Assembly: GCA_014218235.1 (NCBI GenBank) | Contig: CM024759.1 | Span: 5,162,712 to 5,226,711 of the forward strand | Direction of reading: 5' to 3' | Source: Colocasia esculenta | Taxonomy: Eukaryota > Streptophyta > Magnoliopsida > Alismatales > Araceae | Length of the DNA: 64,000 nt | Shown: positions 12,092-25,115 of the stretch, piece by piece | Position numbering within the stretch: position 1 is the first letter of the stretch | How the letters are laid out: each line of letters starts with the position of its first letter | Translations under genes and position numbers: made by a program | The notes under the pieces: model-generated | The model's database searches: none | What the model saw: the letters and a program-made list of their open reading frames with translations, nothing else | Told to the model about the DNA's origin: nothing

Positions 12092-14217
12092 ATGGCCGAA
12101 TATGAAGACATGGTTTATGATGATACGTATGATGAAGTGTATGACTCTAATCAACAACTTGCACAACTCAATAACCAACCCCACATTGATCCATCCACTT
12201 CGCATGTTCATGCGGTGGATTCACAACTTCCTCAACTCTCCCCGAGGCATGCCACTGCAAACGCCTCTACCTCCATCGATATGTCCCAACTCGTTTACAT
12301 TCTTCAAAGTCTCCAAGCCTCCCAACTCCAGGAGGTCTAGGCTGCCCTCAAGGGGAAATCCATCCCCGATCCAATTCAAGTTCTCCACCCAAACGTGGGT
12401 ATTTACACTAAACCTGCTCGCGACCCGACGGTCTGAGCCTCTCCTGCCCCCTCGTGGGCCAATTCTGTTATCCACTCTCGCCCCCACAGCCCTGTTGGGA
12501 GGCCTTTTCCTGCCCGGCCCAGCCCCTCCGCGGCAAGGCCCACTCACCCCCCTCGGGCTCCGGCCCATACTTCTGTGCCCTCTGGCGCCCCTCCCCTTCA
12601 CTACTCTACACAGGTGAGCATACCCCACCACCTTTCTTCTGGGGTACCTCCCAAACCATCCTCCGATCAGCGCACCCAAGTCCTCCTAGCAAAGGTGAGC
12701 CGTTTGGAACAAGATTTGAAAAGGGTGTCTGCACCCAAGGACTCATTTGAACTGGCTCTCCCTTCTATGCTAGTCTTCCATCTTCCCCCTTCTGAGCTGC
12801 CAGTCTACCGTCGCTACAACAGCACTGGCAACCCATTCTTACACATTAAGGAATTCTTGTATGAATCCTCCTTCTGGCAGAATGATAATCGTGCTCTCGC
12901 ATTTCTCTTCCGCCGATCATTAGATGGGCCCACCCTGGAGTGGTTCTATTCTCTGGAGCCTGTAGATGCAGAAGATTTGGAGGCAGTTCAAAGGAAATTT
13001 CTGCAGAGGTACAGGGACCGGGTTGGTCCTGCACTGTCCATTACTGATCTTATGGCTGAGAGAATGAAGACAGATGAAGAGTTTGTGCATTATGCTAACA
13101 GATGGAGAGCAATGGCTGAGAGATTGAGGGATCCATTGTCGAAGCCAAAACAAGTAAAGATGATTACAGCAAATGCTACGCCACAATTCAGGCATATTTT
13201 GGCGATGAATAAGTTAACAACGATGGAGGAGTTGTATGAGAGAGCCCGATACATCTAGACTCAACTGAAGGACTCTCCAATCATGGCTATGTTTGAGCCA
13301 AAGGCCCGGACATTTAAGAAAGGCAGTGGTGCTCCCCGTACTGGCGGTCCCACAACTGAGGGGGTCATACAAAACGAGCAGGTGAGTGCCATGGGCAATC
13401 CTAGTACCTCCACCTATCGTCCTAAGACCAACCCTAAAAACCAACAGTCACAGCAGTCCCAGTCCAGGCCCAACAACCCTCCCATGATTAGGACACCACC
13501 TTAGCAGCCTCAGCAACCTCAACAGCCCGAGCAGCCTCTCCAGTCCCAGTACCAACAGCCTCCCACCAACCACTACTATCAGCAACCCCAACAGCCTCAG
13601 TACCGCCCGACACCTCAGCAGCCCCAATACCGGCAACCTGCCCCTCCTCAAAACCAACAACAACAACCTGCTCCTGCACCTCCCTCACAATACAACCAGG
13701 TCCCCCCTCCAGGTAACTATGAACCCCAGCAGCCTAGACGTCCCCCTGGCCCAAGAAGAGCCCATTATCCCCCCTTTCCGGAGACCCTCACTGACATCTT
13801 CAATGCTCTAATGGCCGCCAATGCACTCACCTTACCAAGGGAAAGGCTACAATGGCCTCCCAATGTTGATACATCCCGTTATTGTGCATTCCACCGGGGA
13901 CCGGGCCACACCTTGGAGGCATGCTTCCACTTCAAGGACTACATATATGATCTGAATGACAATGGAGGTATAGACTGGGAGGAAATGAGGAAGTATGTCA
14001 CAGAAATGACGGCGAGGAGGCCGCCCAGGCAGGACCAGCAATAGCAGCAGTAGCAACCTCAAGCACCCCAGTAGCAGCCCAATATGGGCATTTTCCAGAA
14101 CCTTCTCTCGGAGCATCAGGCTCCGAATCAACAAGTGAATGCCTTCACGGCATCTCCCAACAATGAAAGAACACCCAGCCGGCCTATGAAAGTAGCCTCC
14201 ACCTCCACCTCCCAATG
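12092..14217 (+). pseudogene. Tat gag, single frame interrupted by stops
   Basis: One frame runs from ATG 12092 to 14217 and is broken by stops at 12338, about 12434, 13256, 13502, 14042, 14051 and 14072. All are TAG except the TGA at 12434. The capsid-type retrotransposon gag domain lies at about 12760-13255 (FLHIKEFLYESSFWQND, then LDGPTLEWFYSLEP). A glutamine- and proline-rich spacer follows at 13430-13730. A CX2HX4HX4C zinc-knuckle-like motif (CAFHRGPGHTLEAC) sits near 13880, the usual Tat form. Gag would package element RNA in cytoplasmic particles. The stops make this copy non-coding. Confidence 0.85.
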
Positions 14218-16317
14218 ATCATTTACCTTGCCCCCTTCATCCGTGTACCTACCCCATCTAACCTGTTACCCTCCTTCCTAGGCATTCCCACAACTTCCAC
14301 CCACCATCTAGCACCCCCTAACCAACAGTCCAACCCCCCATTCATTCGCCAAACCCCCGCCGTTACCACAACATCACCATACCCTAACCCGCATGCTCCC
14401 TTCTTGCGCAACCCCTCCACTATAGCACCCCCTCCAAATCATCCTCCCATATGCCAACCCCTTACCACCACTTCATCACAGCCGCCATCATCTAACCCAC
14501 CTCTCCTACGCACTTCACCGACTGTGCCCCTCACTATACCTAACCACCAAGCCCCCTTCCTCTGTACCCCTATTCCACCTCTGAGTGCGGCAAGTATCCA
14601 ACTACCCCACCAAATGTTCAACCCACAACCTTTTACCTCTCCTCCACCTTCCGTTCCACCGGCCGCAGTAGCCACAGTGGGAGAGAATTTCGAAGAAGCA
14701 ATGGTGCTCCGGAATGGGCGTATATTCAACAGAATCTTCCCCCAGCAACAAGAACAGGCACCCCTACATCAGGAAGAAGAAGCTCCAGCTGAAGAGTCCA
14801 TTCTAGGGACTCAATATGATTTGCTTAAACACTTGGACAACACTCCAGCTAGGATATCCATTCTAGAATTGATAAAGAGATCGCCGGTGCACCAAGAAGC
14901 TCTTATGCATTATCTGCAGAAAGTCATGGTAAACAAAGATTTACCAGTGAACCAAATCAGTGCAATACTGACTCCCACAAGCTCTCTTCCAGCCATTGAA
15001 TTCCATGAGTCTGAGTTAGCACTGGTGGAGTCTCAACGGTACGCCCTATGCTTGAGGGTTAACATCAATGGGGTCCATGTGTCTCAATGTCTAGTGGACT
15101 TTGAGGCCTCAAACAATGTAGTGTCCTTGGACACATTACATTTATGTGGAGTTGCATTACAGTCAGTCTGACCCTCTGCTATCACCGTCACGGCTTACGA
15201 TAACACTAGTAGGCTGCCAAAAGGGGATGTTGCATTGAAGGTAGGATTGGGTCCGTCAGTCATAGAGATGGACTTTCACATTCTAGACATGGACCCGAGC
15301 TTCCGTATGATTCTGGGCAGGCCTTTCATTCAGGCACTTGGCGCCGTTATCTCAACTGTTCATCAATGCCTCATATTTCCTTACAAGAGGCGAGTCGTCA
15401 AAGTTGCCAGCAAGCCTGCTATCTTGGAAGTGGACGCCATGACCGACAACTCAGTCCCTTCCATCTGGCCAAGCAATCAGCCATTGATGTCTGTGTTGGA
15501 CACACTTAGCTTGAATTTGGGTCCGGTCAGTTCATCATCCATTAATGCTGCTGAGAGAAGTAAGATCATCACCAAGAAGGGCTGGCATATTATGATGCAA
15601 ATGAGGTACCAGCCAGGCAAAGGGTTAGGTGCACATTTACAGGGCAGGACGGAGGCTGTGAAAGATAGCAAGATGAGACCCATGGCAAGACTGGGTTACA
15701 AGCTGAGCAAGACAAATCACCAACCAGGGCAGCCACTCATGTGGACCCTGTATGAGCATTTCAAGAGGGGCCCTCTGCAGCCAGGAACTGAACAGACATC
15801 CACCATCACTGCAGAAATTGTTCACCATCCATACCGAGGCATATACAAAGCTGCAGACAACCATAGGGCACCCAAGCAAGCAAAGAGGGGCAAGTCCGAA
15901 GCAGAATGGAGTCAGTGGTTCGATATGAGTGACATCACCACTTCCCTGGACCAACTCTTTGCGCCGACAAAAGCTGAGCAGCTGGCAGTGGCCACAAGCA
16001 AGAGGCGACAGGCAGTCGAAGCAGAGCAGAGCACACAAGTTGAAGAAGCCGCCGCAACAACCAGACTCAGGGCGAACCTCGTCTTTTCGGGCACCGCGCC
16101 TGCTCCCCTTTCCTCTTTGGGCATCGCGCCCACTTCCCTTTCCCCTCTGGGCGCCGGGCCCACTTCAGTTTTCTCTTCGGGCAACGTGCTTGCTCTCCCC
16201 CTTTCTCCAGGCAACGCGCCTACTCCCCTCTCCTCTGCAGGCAACACGCTCTCTCCCTACTCATCTCCAGGCAACGCGCCTACTCCCCTTTCCTCTCTGG
16301 GCAATGCGCCCACTTAA
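14218..16317 (+). pseudogene. Tat protease region with G-patch-like motif
   Basis: This frame differs from gag. A proline- and threonine-rich spacer (to about 14660) is followed by an aspartic protease-like stretch at 15040-15400. The active-site triad reads VDFEAS where D-T/S-G-A is expected, so catalysis is lost. A TGA interrupts the domain at 15169. Next comes a G-patch-like motif (YQPGKGLGAHLQGR, 15605-15650), a known feature between protease and RT in Tat elements. The frame then enters a 10-residue repeat and ends at a TAA at 16315. The protease would cleave the polyprotein. Confidence 0.72.
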
Positions 16318-16500
16318 GTTTCCTCTCCGGGTGATGTGCCCACTCTTTCCCTCTCTCCAGGCAATGCGCCCACTTTCCACTCCTCTCCGGGCAATGTGCC
16401 CAATCCCCCTCTCTCGCAAGGCAACGCGCCTACTCCCCTCTCCCCTCCGGGCATCACGCCCACTTCCATGTCTTCCCCAAGCATCACACCTTCCCTTCTG
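16090..16500 (+). repeat. 30-bp coding minisatellite in pol
   Basis: About 13 imperfect units of 30 bp encode a decapeptide close to SSPGNAPTPL. Units vary at several positions (GIAPTSLSPL, GNAPTFHSSP), so the array is old. It lies between the G-patch-like motif and the RT and keeps the reading frame because the unit length is a multiple of three. Confidence 0.85.
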
Positions 16501-16697
16501 CGGGTGACCACGTGGCCCTTGTTCATTTCTCTGAGCATCCCTCTGGTACCGACACCCCACTTGGCTGTTTCACGACACTCCCCCGAGCAGACGCTCACTC
16601 TCCAGCTCCCTCTCCCCACTCTGGACCTCTCTTCTCTCGAGCCTGCGCTCATCTCCCACTTGTCTAGATTGGTGACCTCCCCTCGCCCTCTCCCTCT

Positions 16698-18791
16698 GTG
16701 CATGCTGAGTGCCGAGGGGGGCCCAAAAAAAATGCCAAATTTGCAATGGTTGACTCTGTCGTCTCCATCGAGGAGACCTCCTTCCTCGCCTCCAAGTGTG
16801 CCCCGACCCACGTGCCACCTCTCTTCGGTCCCATGACCGACCTCTTGCTTCCCTCCACGCAGGGACCTCCACTCCCCTCCATGAAGGGGATCTTTACTGC
16901 TTTCCCTCCTCCTCCTCCTCCTCCTCCTCCTCCTCCAATGCAAGGAAGTTCTTTTACCTCTTTAAACCCTTCTTCATCTTCCCCCACGCGGGATTCTTTT
17001 ACTACTTTTCCTACCCCTCCACCCCATGTTGTAGGTTCTAGTAGTTGTAGTGAGAGTCTAGGACAGGGTAGCAATAAGCTAGGGGTAGTATCTGAGAAGA
17101 AGTCCAAGGGTAGGAGGGTCCCACACCAATTCCTCGCTGATCTAGCCCGTAGGTGCAAGGCATGTCTAGAAATTCTGGAATTTATAGAGGAGCCTTTATA
17201 GTTGCCGGATATAGAATATGAGCAGTCGCTGTGCTTGATTGATGATGGGTTCGGAGTCTATGAGATCATGGATGATGATGACCCGATCGAGGAAGAGGAC
17301 GAAGAGTTTGAAGACGAGGCTGACGTATTCACAAGTGGACTAAAAAGATTTGACGAGCCGTCAGCTGCCGTAGAAGAAACCACTAAGGAAATCAATTTGG
17401 GAAACGAGGAAAACCCTAGGACCGTCCTAATAAGCAGTAACCTGCCACCAGCTGAAGAGGAGGCAATTATCGAGGTTCTCAGGGAGTATAAGGACACGTT
17501 CGCATGGAGCTATGAGGATACGCTAGGCTTGGACACCGTGCTTGTTGAACACCATCTTACCCTTAAGCCGGGGTCCATTGCCATTAAGCAGCGATTGAGG
17601 CGTTTCCACCCCCAAATGGCTTTGAAAATGAAGGATGAGGTCGATAAGCTCCACAAAACCAGATTCATTAGAGTCGTGTTATATCCGAATTGGGTGGCAA
17701 ACATTGTCCCAGTTATGAAGAAGGATGGAAGAGTTGGAATCTGCATCGATTTCTGGGACCTCAACCGTGCGTGTCCAAAAGATGATTTCCCATTGCCTCA
17801 TCTCGACGTGCTCATAGACAATACGGATGGGTATGAAACCCTCTCCTTCATGGATGGCTTCTCAGGGTACAACCAAATTAAGCTGGCTGAGGAAGACCAG
17901 GAGAAGACCTCGTTCACTACACCATGGGGAACCTATTGCTATGTGGTCATGCCATTTGGACTTAAGAATGCTGGAGCTACTTACCAAAGAGCTATGATGG
18001 CTATCTTTCATGACGTGATCCACATTTTTATTGAGGTGTATGTGGACGACCTGGTGGTGAAGTCAAAGATGATGGCTGAGCATCCTGGGGTTCTAACTAA
18101 GGTCCTACAAAGGTCAAGGGAGTATCAGTTGAAGATGAACCCCAAGAAGTGTGTATTTGGTGTTTCATCAGGTAAGATGTTAGGGTTCATTGTGAGCAAG
18201 ACGGGTATAGAAATTGATCCCAACAAGGCGAAGGCAATAAAAGAGATGCCCTCTCCCAAGAATTTGAAGGAAGTTCAAGGACTCATCGGGAGGTTGCAAT
18301 TCATTCGCCGGTTCGTCTCCCAACATTCGCAGAGGTGTAGACCCTTCTACGACCTCACCAAGCCGGGAGTTGAATTCTATTGGGATGAGAAGTGTCAAGT
18401 GGCCTTTGACGGATTTAAGGCATATTTGGCTAATCCCCTTGTCCTGAGGCTGCCGACTCTAGGCAAACCTCTCATCCTCTATGTATCTGTCCTGGAAGAC
18501 TCGGTAGGAGCTATCCTTGCGCAAGTGGATGAAGAAGGCAAGGAGAGGGCAGCATACTACCTATCTAAACTTCTCAACCCCTGTAAGTAGAGGTACACAG
18601 CAATGGAGAAAACATGTGCCGCACTCGTATGGGTAGTGCAGAAACTGAAGCACTACTTTCTTGATCACGAGGTCCATCTCATCGCCCGCATGAATCCTAT
18701 CAAGTTCCTCCTTGAGAAATCTGTTCTTACTGATAGGCTAGCACGTTGGCAGAGCTTTCTTTCCCAGTTCGAAATCACCTATGTCCAGTAG
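16698..18791 (+). pseudogene. Tat reverse transcriptase and RNase H
   Basis: One frame runs through TAG stops at 17199, 18588 and 18789. It starts with a linker that includes a run of ten prolines (16905-16940). The RT carries the fingers motif ICIDFWDLNRACPKDDFPLP, PFGLKNAGATYQ and the catalytic box VYVDDLV near 18040, all intact. The RNase H follows (ILYVSVLEDSVGAILAQ, YYLSKLL, then HEVHLIARMNPIKFLLEK). Comparison with the copy at 443-2666 shows the stop at 18789 lies at a glutamine position. The enzyme copies element RNA into DNA inside the particle. Confidence 0.88.
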
Positions 18792-18884
18792 AAATCCATC
18801 AAAGGCTATGCCATAGAAGAACATCTCGCTCACCACCCTATTCCACGATTTGATCATGTTCAATCAGAGTTTCCGGGTGAGGAG

Positions 18885-20691
18885 TTGATGTCCCTTAATC
18901 AATCTGATCCTATGTGGACGTTGTATTTTGATGGAGCTCTGAACTCTCATGGAAAGGGTATTAGGATTTCTCTTCTATCACCTGAAGGTGTCACCATTCC
19001 TCGGGCTTACAAACTGGATTTTCCTGCCACCAACAATGTCGCCGAATATGAGGCCTTGTTGGCTGGTCTTGAGTATGCCCACTTCTATGGTGTCACGTGC
19101 TCACTAAATATCACACTCGGGATCCTAAGCTCAAGCCTTACCAAGAACTACCTCAGCTTATGCCAAGCTATTCTCCAAGCTCATCTTTATCCACATCCCT
19201 CATCATCAGAATCTTCTATCAGATGCCCTCGCCACGATCGGCGCAACCATGAACATGAATTACCATGGGGATTTTGACAGCATTCAAATTGAACGTCGTA
19301 ATACTCCTGTCATTCTAGACCCCACCTTCCTCTGGGTTAAGGGTAAGATCTTGAAGGGGGTAGAATGGAAGAGCAAAACTGAAGTCATGTTAATAGAGCT
19401 AGAAAAGGAATTGGAGGACGAGGAGAAGCCATGGTATTATGAGATAGCTAGGTATTGCAGGAATCAAACGTACCCTGAGGAAGCCACAGCTGATGAAAAG
19501 AAGGCCATAAGGAGACTGTCCCAGAAGTATACCTTGGTTGGAAATACTCTCTATAGAAGAGGGCTCACTGGAGTTTTGCTTAGATGTCTGAACGATGATG
19601 AAGTATGGAAGGTTGTTGCGGAGGCTCATTCCGGTGTGTGTGGTGGCCATGTGAACAGCCAATTTCTTGCCAAGAAGATCCTTAGGCAAGGCTTTTACTG
19701 GCCCACTCTAGAGGAGGATTGTTCTATCTTTGTCCGTCGATGTGTCAAGTGCCAACTGCACGCCGACAAAATCCACTCTCCATCCTCTACACTCCACCCA
19801 ATATTCTCCTCATAGACTTTCGCTATGTGGGCTTTCGACATCATTGGTCTCCTTGGTGATCCCAACTCCCAAAACAAAACTAAGTCATACATCCTCACTG
19901 CAATGGAGTACTTTACCGAGTGGGCGGAAGCCAAAGCATACACAGAGATCAAGGCAACAACCGTCTGTAAATTCATCATGAGGAACATCATCACCAGGTT
20001 AGGCATCCCAAGTACCATCATCACTGACAATGGACCTCAGTTTATCTCTCAAGAACTGCATGACCTCTGCAACAGGTATAAAATTGCATTGCATCATTCA
20101 TCACCATATTATCCACAAGGCAATGGCCAAGCAGAGGCCACGAACAAAACTTTAATCAAAATTGTTAAGAAAACCTGTGAGGCTAACAAATTCTTGGATT
20201 GGCCAGAAAAGCTCGTAGAAGCTCTATGGGCCTACCGCACTTCAATCCGTACTCCCACGGGGCAGACACCGTTCGCCCTCACTTATGGAATGGAGGCTGT
20301 AGTACCATATGAAATTCTCATTCCCTCATTGAGGATCCAGCTTGACAAAGACTTGTCAATTGATGAGCGGTGTGAATCTCTCCTACCACAACTGGAACTC
20401 CTAGATGAGAAGCGTCTGGTCACTGCAGAACACACGAGAGTGTATCAAAATAGGCTCACTCGTTTTCATCAAAAGAAGGTAATTGAGAGGAAATTTAAAG
20501 TCGGTGAAATGGAGGTAAAGAGAATTTTTGTAAAACCTGGTGGTCCCCGATCTAAACTCCAACCAAACTGGGAAGGGCCGTACGTAGTCAAGGAAGTGTA
20601 CCCATGCAACGCGTACAACCTAGTGAACGTAGAAGGTGACGAGCTCTCTCATCCTTGGAATGGGCTACATCTTAAAAAGTACTACCCATAG
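18885..20691 (+). pseudogene. Tat second RNase H and integrase
   Basis: 18885-19110 encodes the second, archaeal-type RNase H (LYFDGALNSHGKG, NNVAEYEALLAGLEYA). The frame then shifts near 19110 and resumes at 19249. The integrase has an HHCC zinc domain (AHSGVCGGHVN, CVKCQLH), a core with D (FDIIG), D (TDNGPQF) and E (GQAEATNK), and a C-terminal domain ending PWNGLHLKKYYP at 20691. A TAG at 19813 lies just before the core. Apart from the frameshift and the stop, the motifs are well preserved. Confidence 0.87.
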
Positions 20692-22099
20692 TTAGGTGTT
20701 TGAATTTGCGTGGTACACGGACCCTAAAATGAAAAGCCGTCATTGTTGATTCATTTCTCTATTCTTGGTGAGTTAGCCTGAGGTTTCGACACCCACACAC
20801 TTACACGCCCACCCTTGGAAGCTAGAGGCATGGAACCTGAGGAAGGTTAACGCCAAACCAAGAGTCTAGGGCATTACCCGCTTCTTTCCCACTCGGTCCG
20901 CCAATAGAAAAGGGAAACCTGAGGGATTGACCTTTGAATCCATTCAAAGCTCAAACGGGTGTGAGTCAAGGCAATAAGGGGAAAAAGAAAAATCAATGTC
21001 AAATCAAAGCAAAAGAGCCAAAACCAAGGCAAATCAAATGTAAAAGCACGTCAAGAGTGGAAAAGTCCCCGCAGAGATCCAAATGGACTTGGTCGTAAGC
21101 ATGTCAAAACCCCGCAAGCCAAAAAAAAGAACACCGAACCCCACCGAGTGTAGGGTAAAGGAATATGTGTCTCCCCAGTTGCCCAGACTATTGGCAGACT
21201 TCCTAAACATTGTCTTCCCTTCTCTCCCACGGGTATGTCCTAGGGTCAAGGCAAGGCAACAATCAACTAAAGAGGACGTCGCCAAAAGCCACCTCGGGTG
21301 AAGGCACCACTTAAGAACGTCCAACCTCTATTTAACACACCCAAGAATTCTTAATGAACTCTTAATGATGGTCGAGTAATTGAAGGGTCCAAGCACCGTG
21401 TTTTTCCAATTAGAGCGGATCTCCTTCGTTCCGCGCGTCTTTTTAGAAGGGACTATGCCGGATTGCAGCCCTTATTTCAAAGTCCCCAAAAAAATAAAAA
21501 ACAAAAAAAAAATATTCCAAAGCCCAATTTTTTTTTTGAATATTTCTAAAACCCAAAAAAAAAATTGAATATTTCCAAAACCCAAAAAATTGAATATTCT
21601 AAAATCCAAAAAAATGAATATTCCAAAATCAAAAAAATTGAATACTCGAAAATCCAAAAAATTTGAATATTACAAAAAACCCAAAAAATCACACATTCCA
21701 AAAAACTTCAAATTTTTTTTTTAATATCTCAAAATCAAAAGAAATTCATTTGCTTAAATGCATTAAGTGCATGTTCATCTTTTAATTTCCTGCTAGCATC
21801 TGCTTGCCTGCATGTCGCATTTTAAATTATGTTGTTCTCGCCTTATTTAATAAAGGCTCAGCCCTTTGACAAAATCATGAAGCCAAGTACCGCTAATATG
21901 CAGGGAGCTGAGTCAGAAGAGACATTTAACTTGTTTGTTCAAGTGGTTTTCAGGCACAACAAAGAGAGAATGCAAAGAGGCACATGTATATATATGACCA
22001 AAAGGGGGACCAACCCCAAGTACATCATAAAGTGCCCAACCGGGCGCACATCATCAAAAGAAAGGAAAGAGTACAATGTCATGTCAGGTGGCCTAGCTC
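20692..22099 (+). other. Tat post-pol spacer with A-rich repeats
   Basis: No credible gene is present. At 21480-21740 a degenerate unit of roughly 25 bp (CCAAAAAATTGAATATTCCAAAA) is repeated about nine times, strongly A-rich on the plus strand. The rest is low in recognisable features. Confidence 0.6.
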
Positions 22100-25000
22100 T
22101 CGCCACCACTCTCTGCTGGACGAGAGCGTCGGCTACTCTCGACCTCTCCAAGATCTACCGTCGGATGCGGAGCCGGAGGCCTCATGGAGGCGTAAGAACC
22201 GGTAGACCCCTGGGCGACGCGCTCCTCCTAGACGTTCCTCTGATACTGAGATGACGTCGCCAGGTAACTGCTGGAAGGTGCTGGCTCGCCCCTCCCTCAC
22301 AGCACGCTCCCAGCTGCGTCGGTACCGGTCCTCCTCGCGTAGCAGGTGCTCCGAAACCCCTAAGCTGGTGCGCATGTCGAGGACCTGCTGGGAAAGACGC
22401 TCTCACTCCTCGGCCCATCGACTGTGCACCTGCTCCCACCGGCTTTGCTCAAGCGTGCTCTCCCGCCGCTCCACGACAAGCGTCACTCACAGCTCTGCCG
22501 CCTCGGACGTAAGTCGGCATCCTGCTGAGAGACCTGAGTCCGCAGCTCAGATAGCTGCTGTGAGAGCCCAGTCATCTTAGCACTAGTGCGTACCTCCTGC
22601 GTGAGGGCACTCTGAAGCTCCTCTAACTGTAGATAAAGCAGGCACATGTAAATATAAGGCAGTTCACTTCATATATATATCTAATTCATTTACTTACCCG
22701 TGCAGTGAGGTCACGCTCCGCCGCCTCCGCCCTGGCCACTACTGCCGCCTCCGCCCTGGCCACTACTGCCGCCAGTTGCTCCTGGAGTGAGGATACCTCC
22801 GGGTCTGGAGCTCTCCTGCTCGTGGAGGCACCTGTTGTGTTGGTGGGCTCTACAGTCGTCCGCACCGCGCGCTGCACAAATCAGAAGTCAAGTCAGTACA
22901 TGGTAATCTAAAATAAAGCAAAGGTATGATCACCTAAACTTACCAATGAATCCAGTGTGTCCCGTGCCTCAACCAGCTGGGCCTTAGTACTCGCCAGCTG
23001 GGCCCGTAGAGTGTCAATGACTTCATCCCGAGCATTCTGCACGTGCACATGTGTGTTAGAATATCAGGCATATCATATTGAAAGAAGTCAAGGTTAGAAG
23101 TGCATACCCTCGCTGGCCTCATGAAGTCTCAGCCTCCGTACTCCTCCTTGAACCGCTGGAGGTATGCAAAGCTGTCGGCGGCAGCCGACTCTACGGGATG
23201 TCCACCACACTGCCAGTCGACGTACTGGTCGGGGAAGCACAGGCGCCAGTCCACCCGCTTCGCCTTCCCTTGTGTCCTCTGACCAATCCCCTTTGGCTCC
23301 ACCTCATCATGCCACTCCTGGTGTAGTCCCAGGGTGCGGGCGGCGAGCCGGAGGCAGAGCGGCTCAATCTCGTTCAGGCAATGGACCCAAAGGTCCTGCC
23401 CGAACCGAGGTCGGCCGCTGTCAACCCACGGCTGACCGTCATCACCCATGCCCACGTAGGGCTGCCACACTACCTGCACACATGCATAAGGTTAGTCACA
23501 CATCATCATTTATATCAAATGCATGAAAGAAATAAGGTAGACACATACTAGGAGTGCCGGGAAATCCCGGATATCTCGATGAAGGGTGTCGAGCTGCAAG
23601 GAGAATGACGCCGCTGTCACAGCTGGTAGCCACCTCCAGGCGAGGGGTAGCGCGTCGGTGGGCACCTCAGTCGCCCTGCCTAGAGGGGTGTAATAATAAC
23701 TCCACACCTGCATGCATGCACATATTGATTAGCCTGACTAATAAATTTAAATGCAGGAATTGAAAAGAAGTGCAAAGGCAAGGAAATGTATCTGAAGGAA
23801 AAGCGCAAATATGCCCACAGTTGTCTCTCTCCCCGTGCCATTGGAGAGGTCTGCAAAGGTGTGCGCCAAGAAGGCCGCACCCCATGCATACTGCCCTATC
23901 CTCTCCAGGTCCTCCAGAATCTCTAGAAATCGACAATGGATGCCATCCCCCTTGGTCGTCAGTAGCATCTTCCCAAGGAAGAAGACCAAGAACCTCCTCA
24001 GGTCCCAGTCCGCCCTCTCCTGGTCCTCGGGGTCTTGACAGTAAACACCTCTTGCCAGACCCGTTGCACGCCGCACGAACTCTTGTAGCGTCTCCTCCCC
24101 TCTCTACCGCACCCTCTGGAGATGCAAACTCTCCAACAACTCTACTCGGTCGACCATCCTCCGGTCGCTGAGCTCATCCGCACCCTTGGGCTCCAGCCCC
24201 AGCAGGTCCTGTGCAAATTCTGTGTAATTGGCATAGGTGACCACTGTCACCGCCTCTCCGTCCACTCTGAGCCCTATAATTCGGGCCACATCCTCCAAAC
24301 TGGGCACCATGTGCCCCCAGGGAAACAAGAAAGCTCTTCTATCCCGGTCCCACCTCTCTCAAAGCCTGTACCAGGGGGCTATCTATGTAAAAGGGATTCA
24401 TCTCCAAGATCCGCCCGAACCCCATCTCCCGGATTCTCTCCCTCTGGATGTCTGAGAGCCCCTGGTACGCCTCCAGTACAAGTGGCCACTGAGTCCTCGG
24501 CTTCATAATTCCCTACACAAAGCACACACATAGGTTAGCACACATTTAAAAAAAAGACCATAGTTGTGCACAAATCAGGCCTAAATCCCCACCCTTCAGG
24601 CAGCATTTTGAATCGCGTCCAACACAGTGGCCGCAGTTCAATTTGAAACACGTCCGCTGCGTTGGCTACGTTTCATGCTAAAATGTGGCGGCCTAAGCTG
24701 CTGCGATTCAACACTGCGAAATGCATCGACTGAAGTCGACGCGATTCGCCCTCTCTTCCTCTTTGGCGCCGATGGCGTTTCCCCTCTTCCTTTTACCTCA
24801 AACGAAAGGGGCAAGTTTGGGGGTACTTACCGAATCTGGCTGTGGGGGAGCCTCCCGTCTGAGGCGACCTCGCCACCACCTCCTTGCTTCTTCACCTTCA
24901 TCCGCCGCGCCTTCCTCCCTTTCCTCCGCCGCTTCCGCCGCCCCTTCCATCGCTTGCGCACCTTCCTCTCCCACCATCACAAGATCACCACCGGCGTCCA

Positions 25001-25115
25001 AGAGCTCGGCCACCAGGCTCGAGCAGCGGTATTCAGGGTCTCCTCCATGGCCTCTTCCACCTCCGCCGTCGGTGCCGGTGGCAACACTTCCTCTTCCTTC
25101 GCCACACCTCGTCAT
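22100..25115 (-). pseudogene. Antisense plant-mobile-domain (PMD/MAIN-like) gene inside the Tat element
   Basis: Read on the minus strand this looks like a spliced gene. A possible first exon, acidic and alanine-rich, ends at donor GTAAGT (24830). Acceptor TTGTGTAG precedes 24512. Exon 2 carries FPWGHMVPSLEDVARIIGL and, near 23900, FLEILEDLERIGQYAWGAAF, both typical of the aminotransferase-like plant mobile domain. Exon 3 (23707-23549) and exon 4 (from 23473, VVWQPYVGM) continue the domain. A coiled-coil tail follows near 22700-22870. Lesions: a one-base frameshift near 24352, TAG at 24104, and a donor after 23806 that reads AT instead of GT. PMD proteins are host and transposon-borne; MAIN acts in silencing and genome stability. 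Here the gene lies opposite to the element's own transcript. Confidence 0.68.

Noticed and set aside
12221..12679. 152-residue minus-strand frame opposite gag
   Set aside because: Arg/Gly-rich translation of a GC-rich proline-coding stretch; shadow of gag.
16261..17158. Long open frames on the minus strand opposite pol (up to 209 residues)
   Set aside because: They are created by GC-rich, low-complexity and repeat sequence opposite the decapeptide array and the proline run; no domain and no start context.
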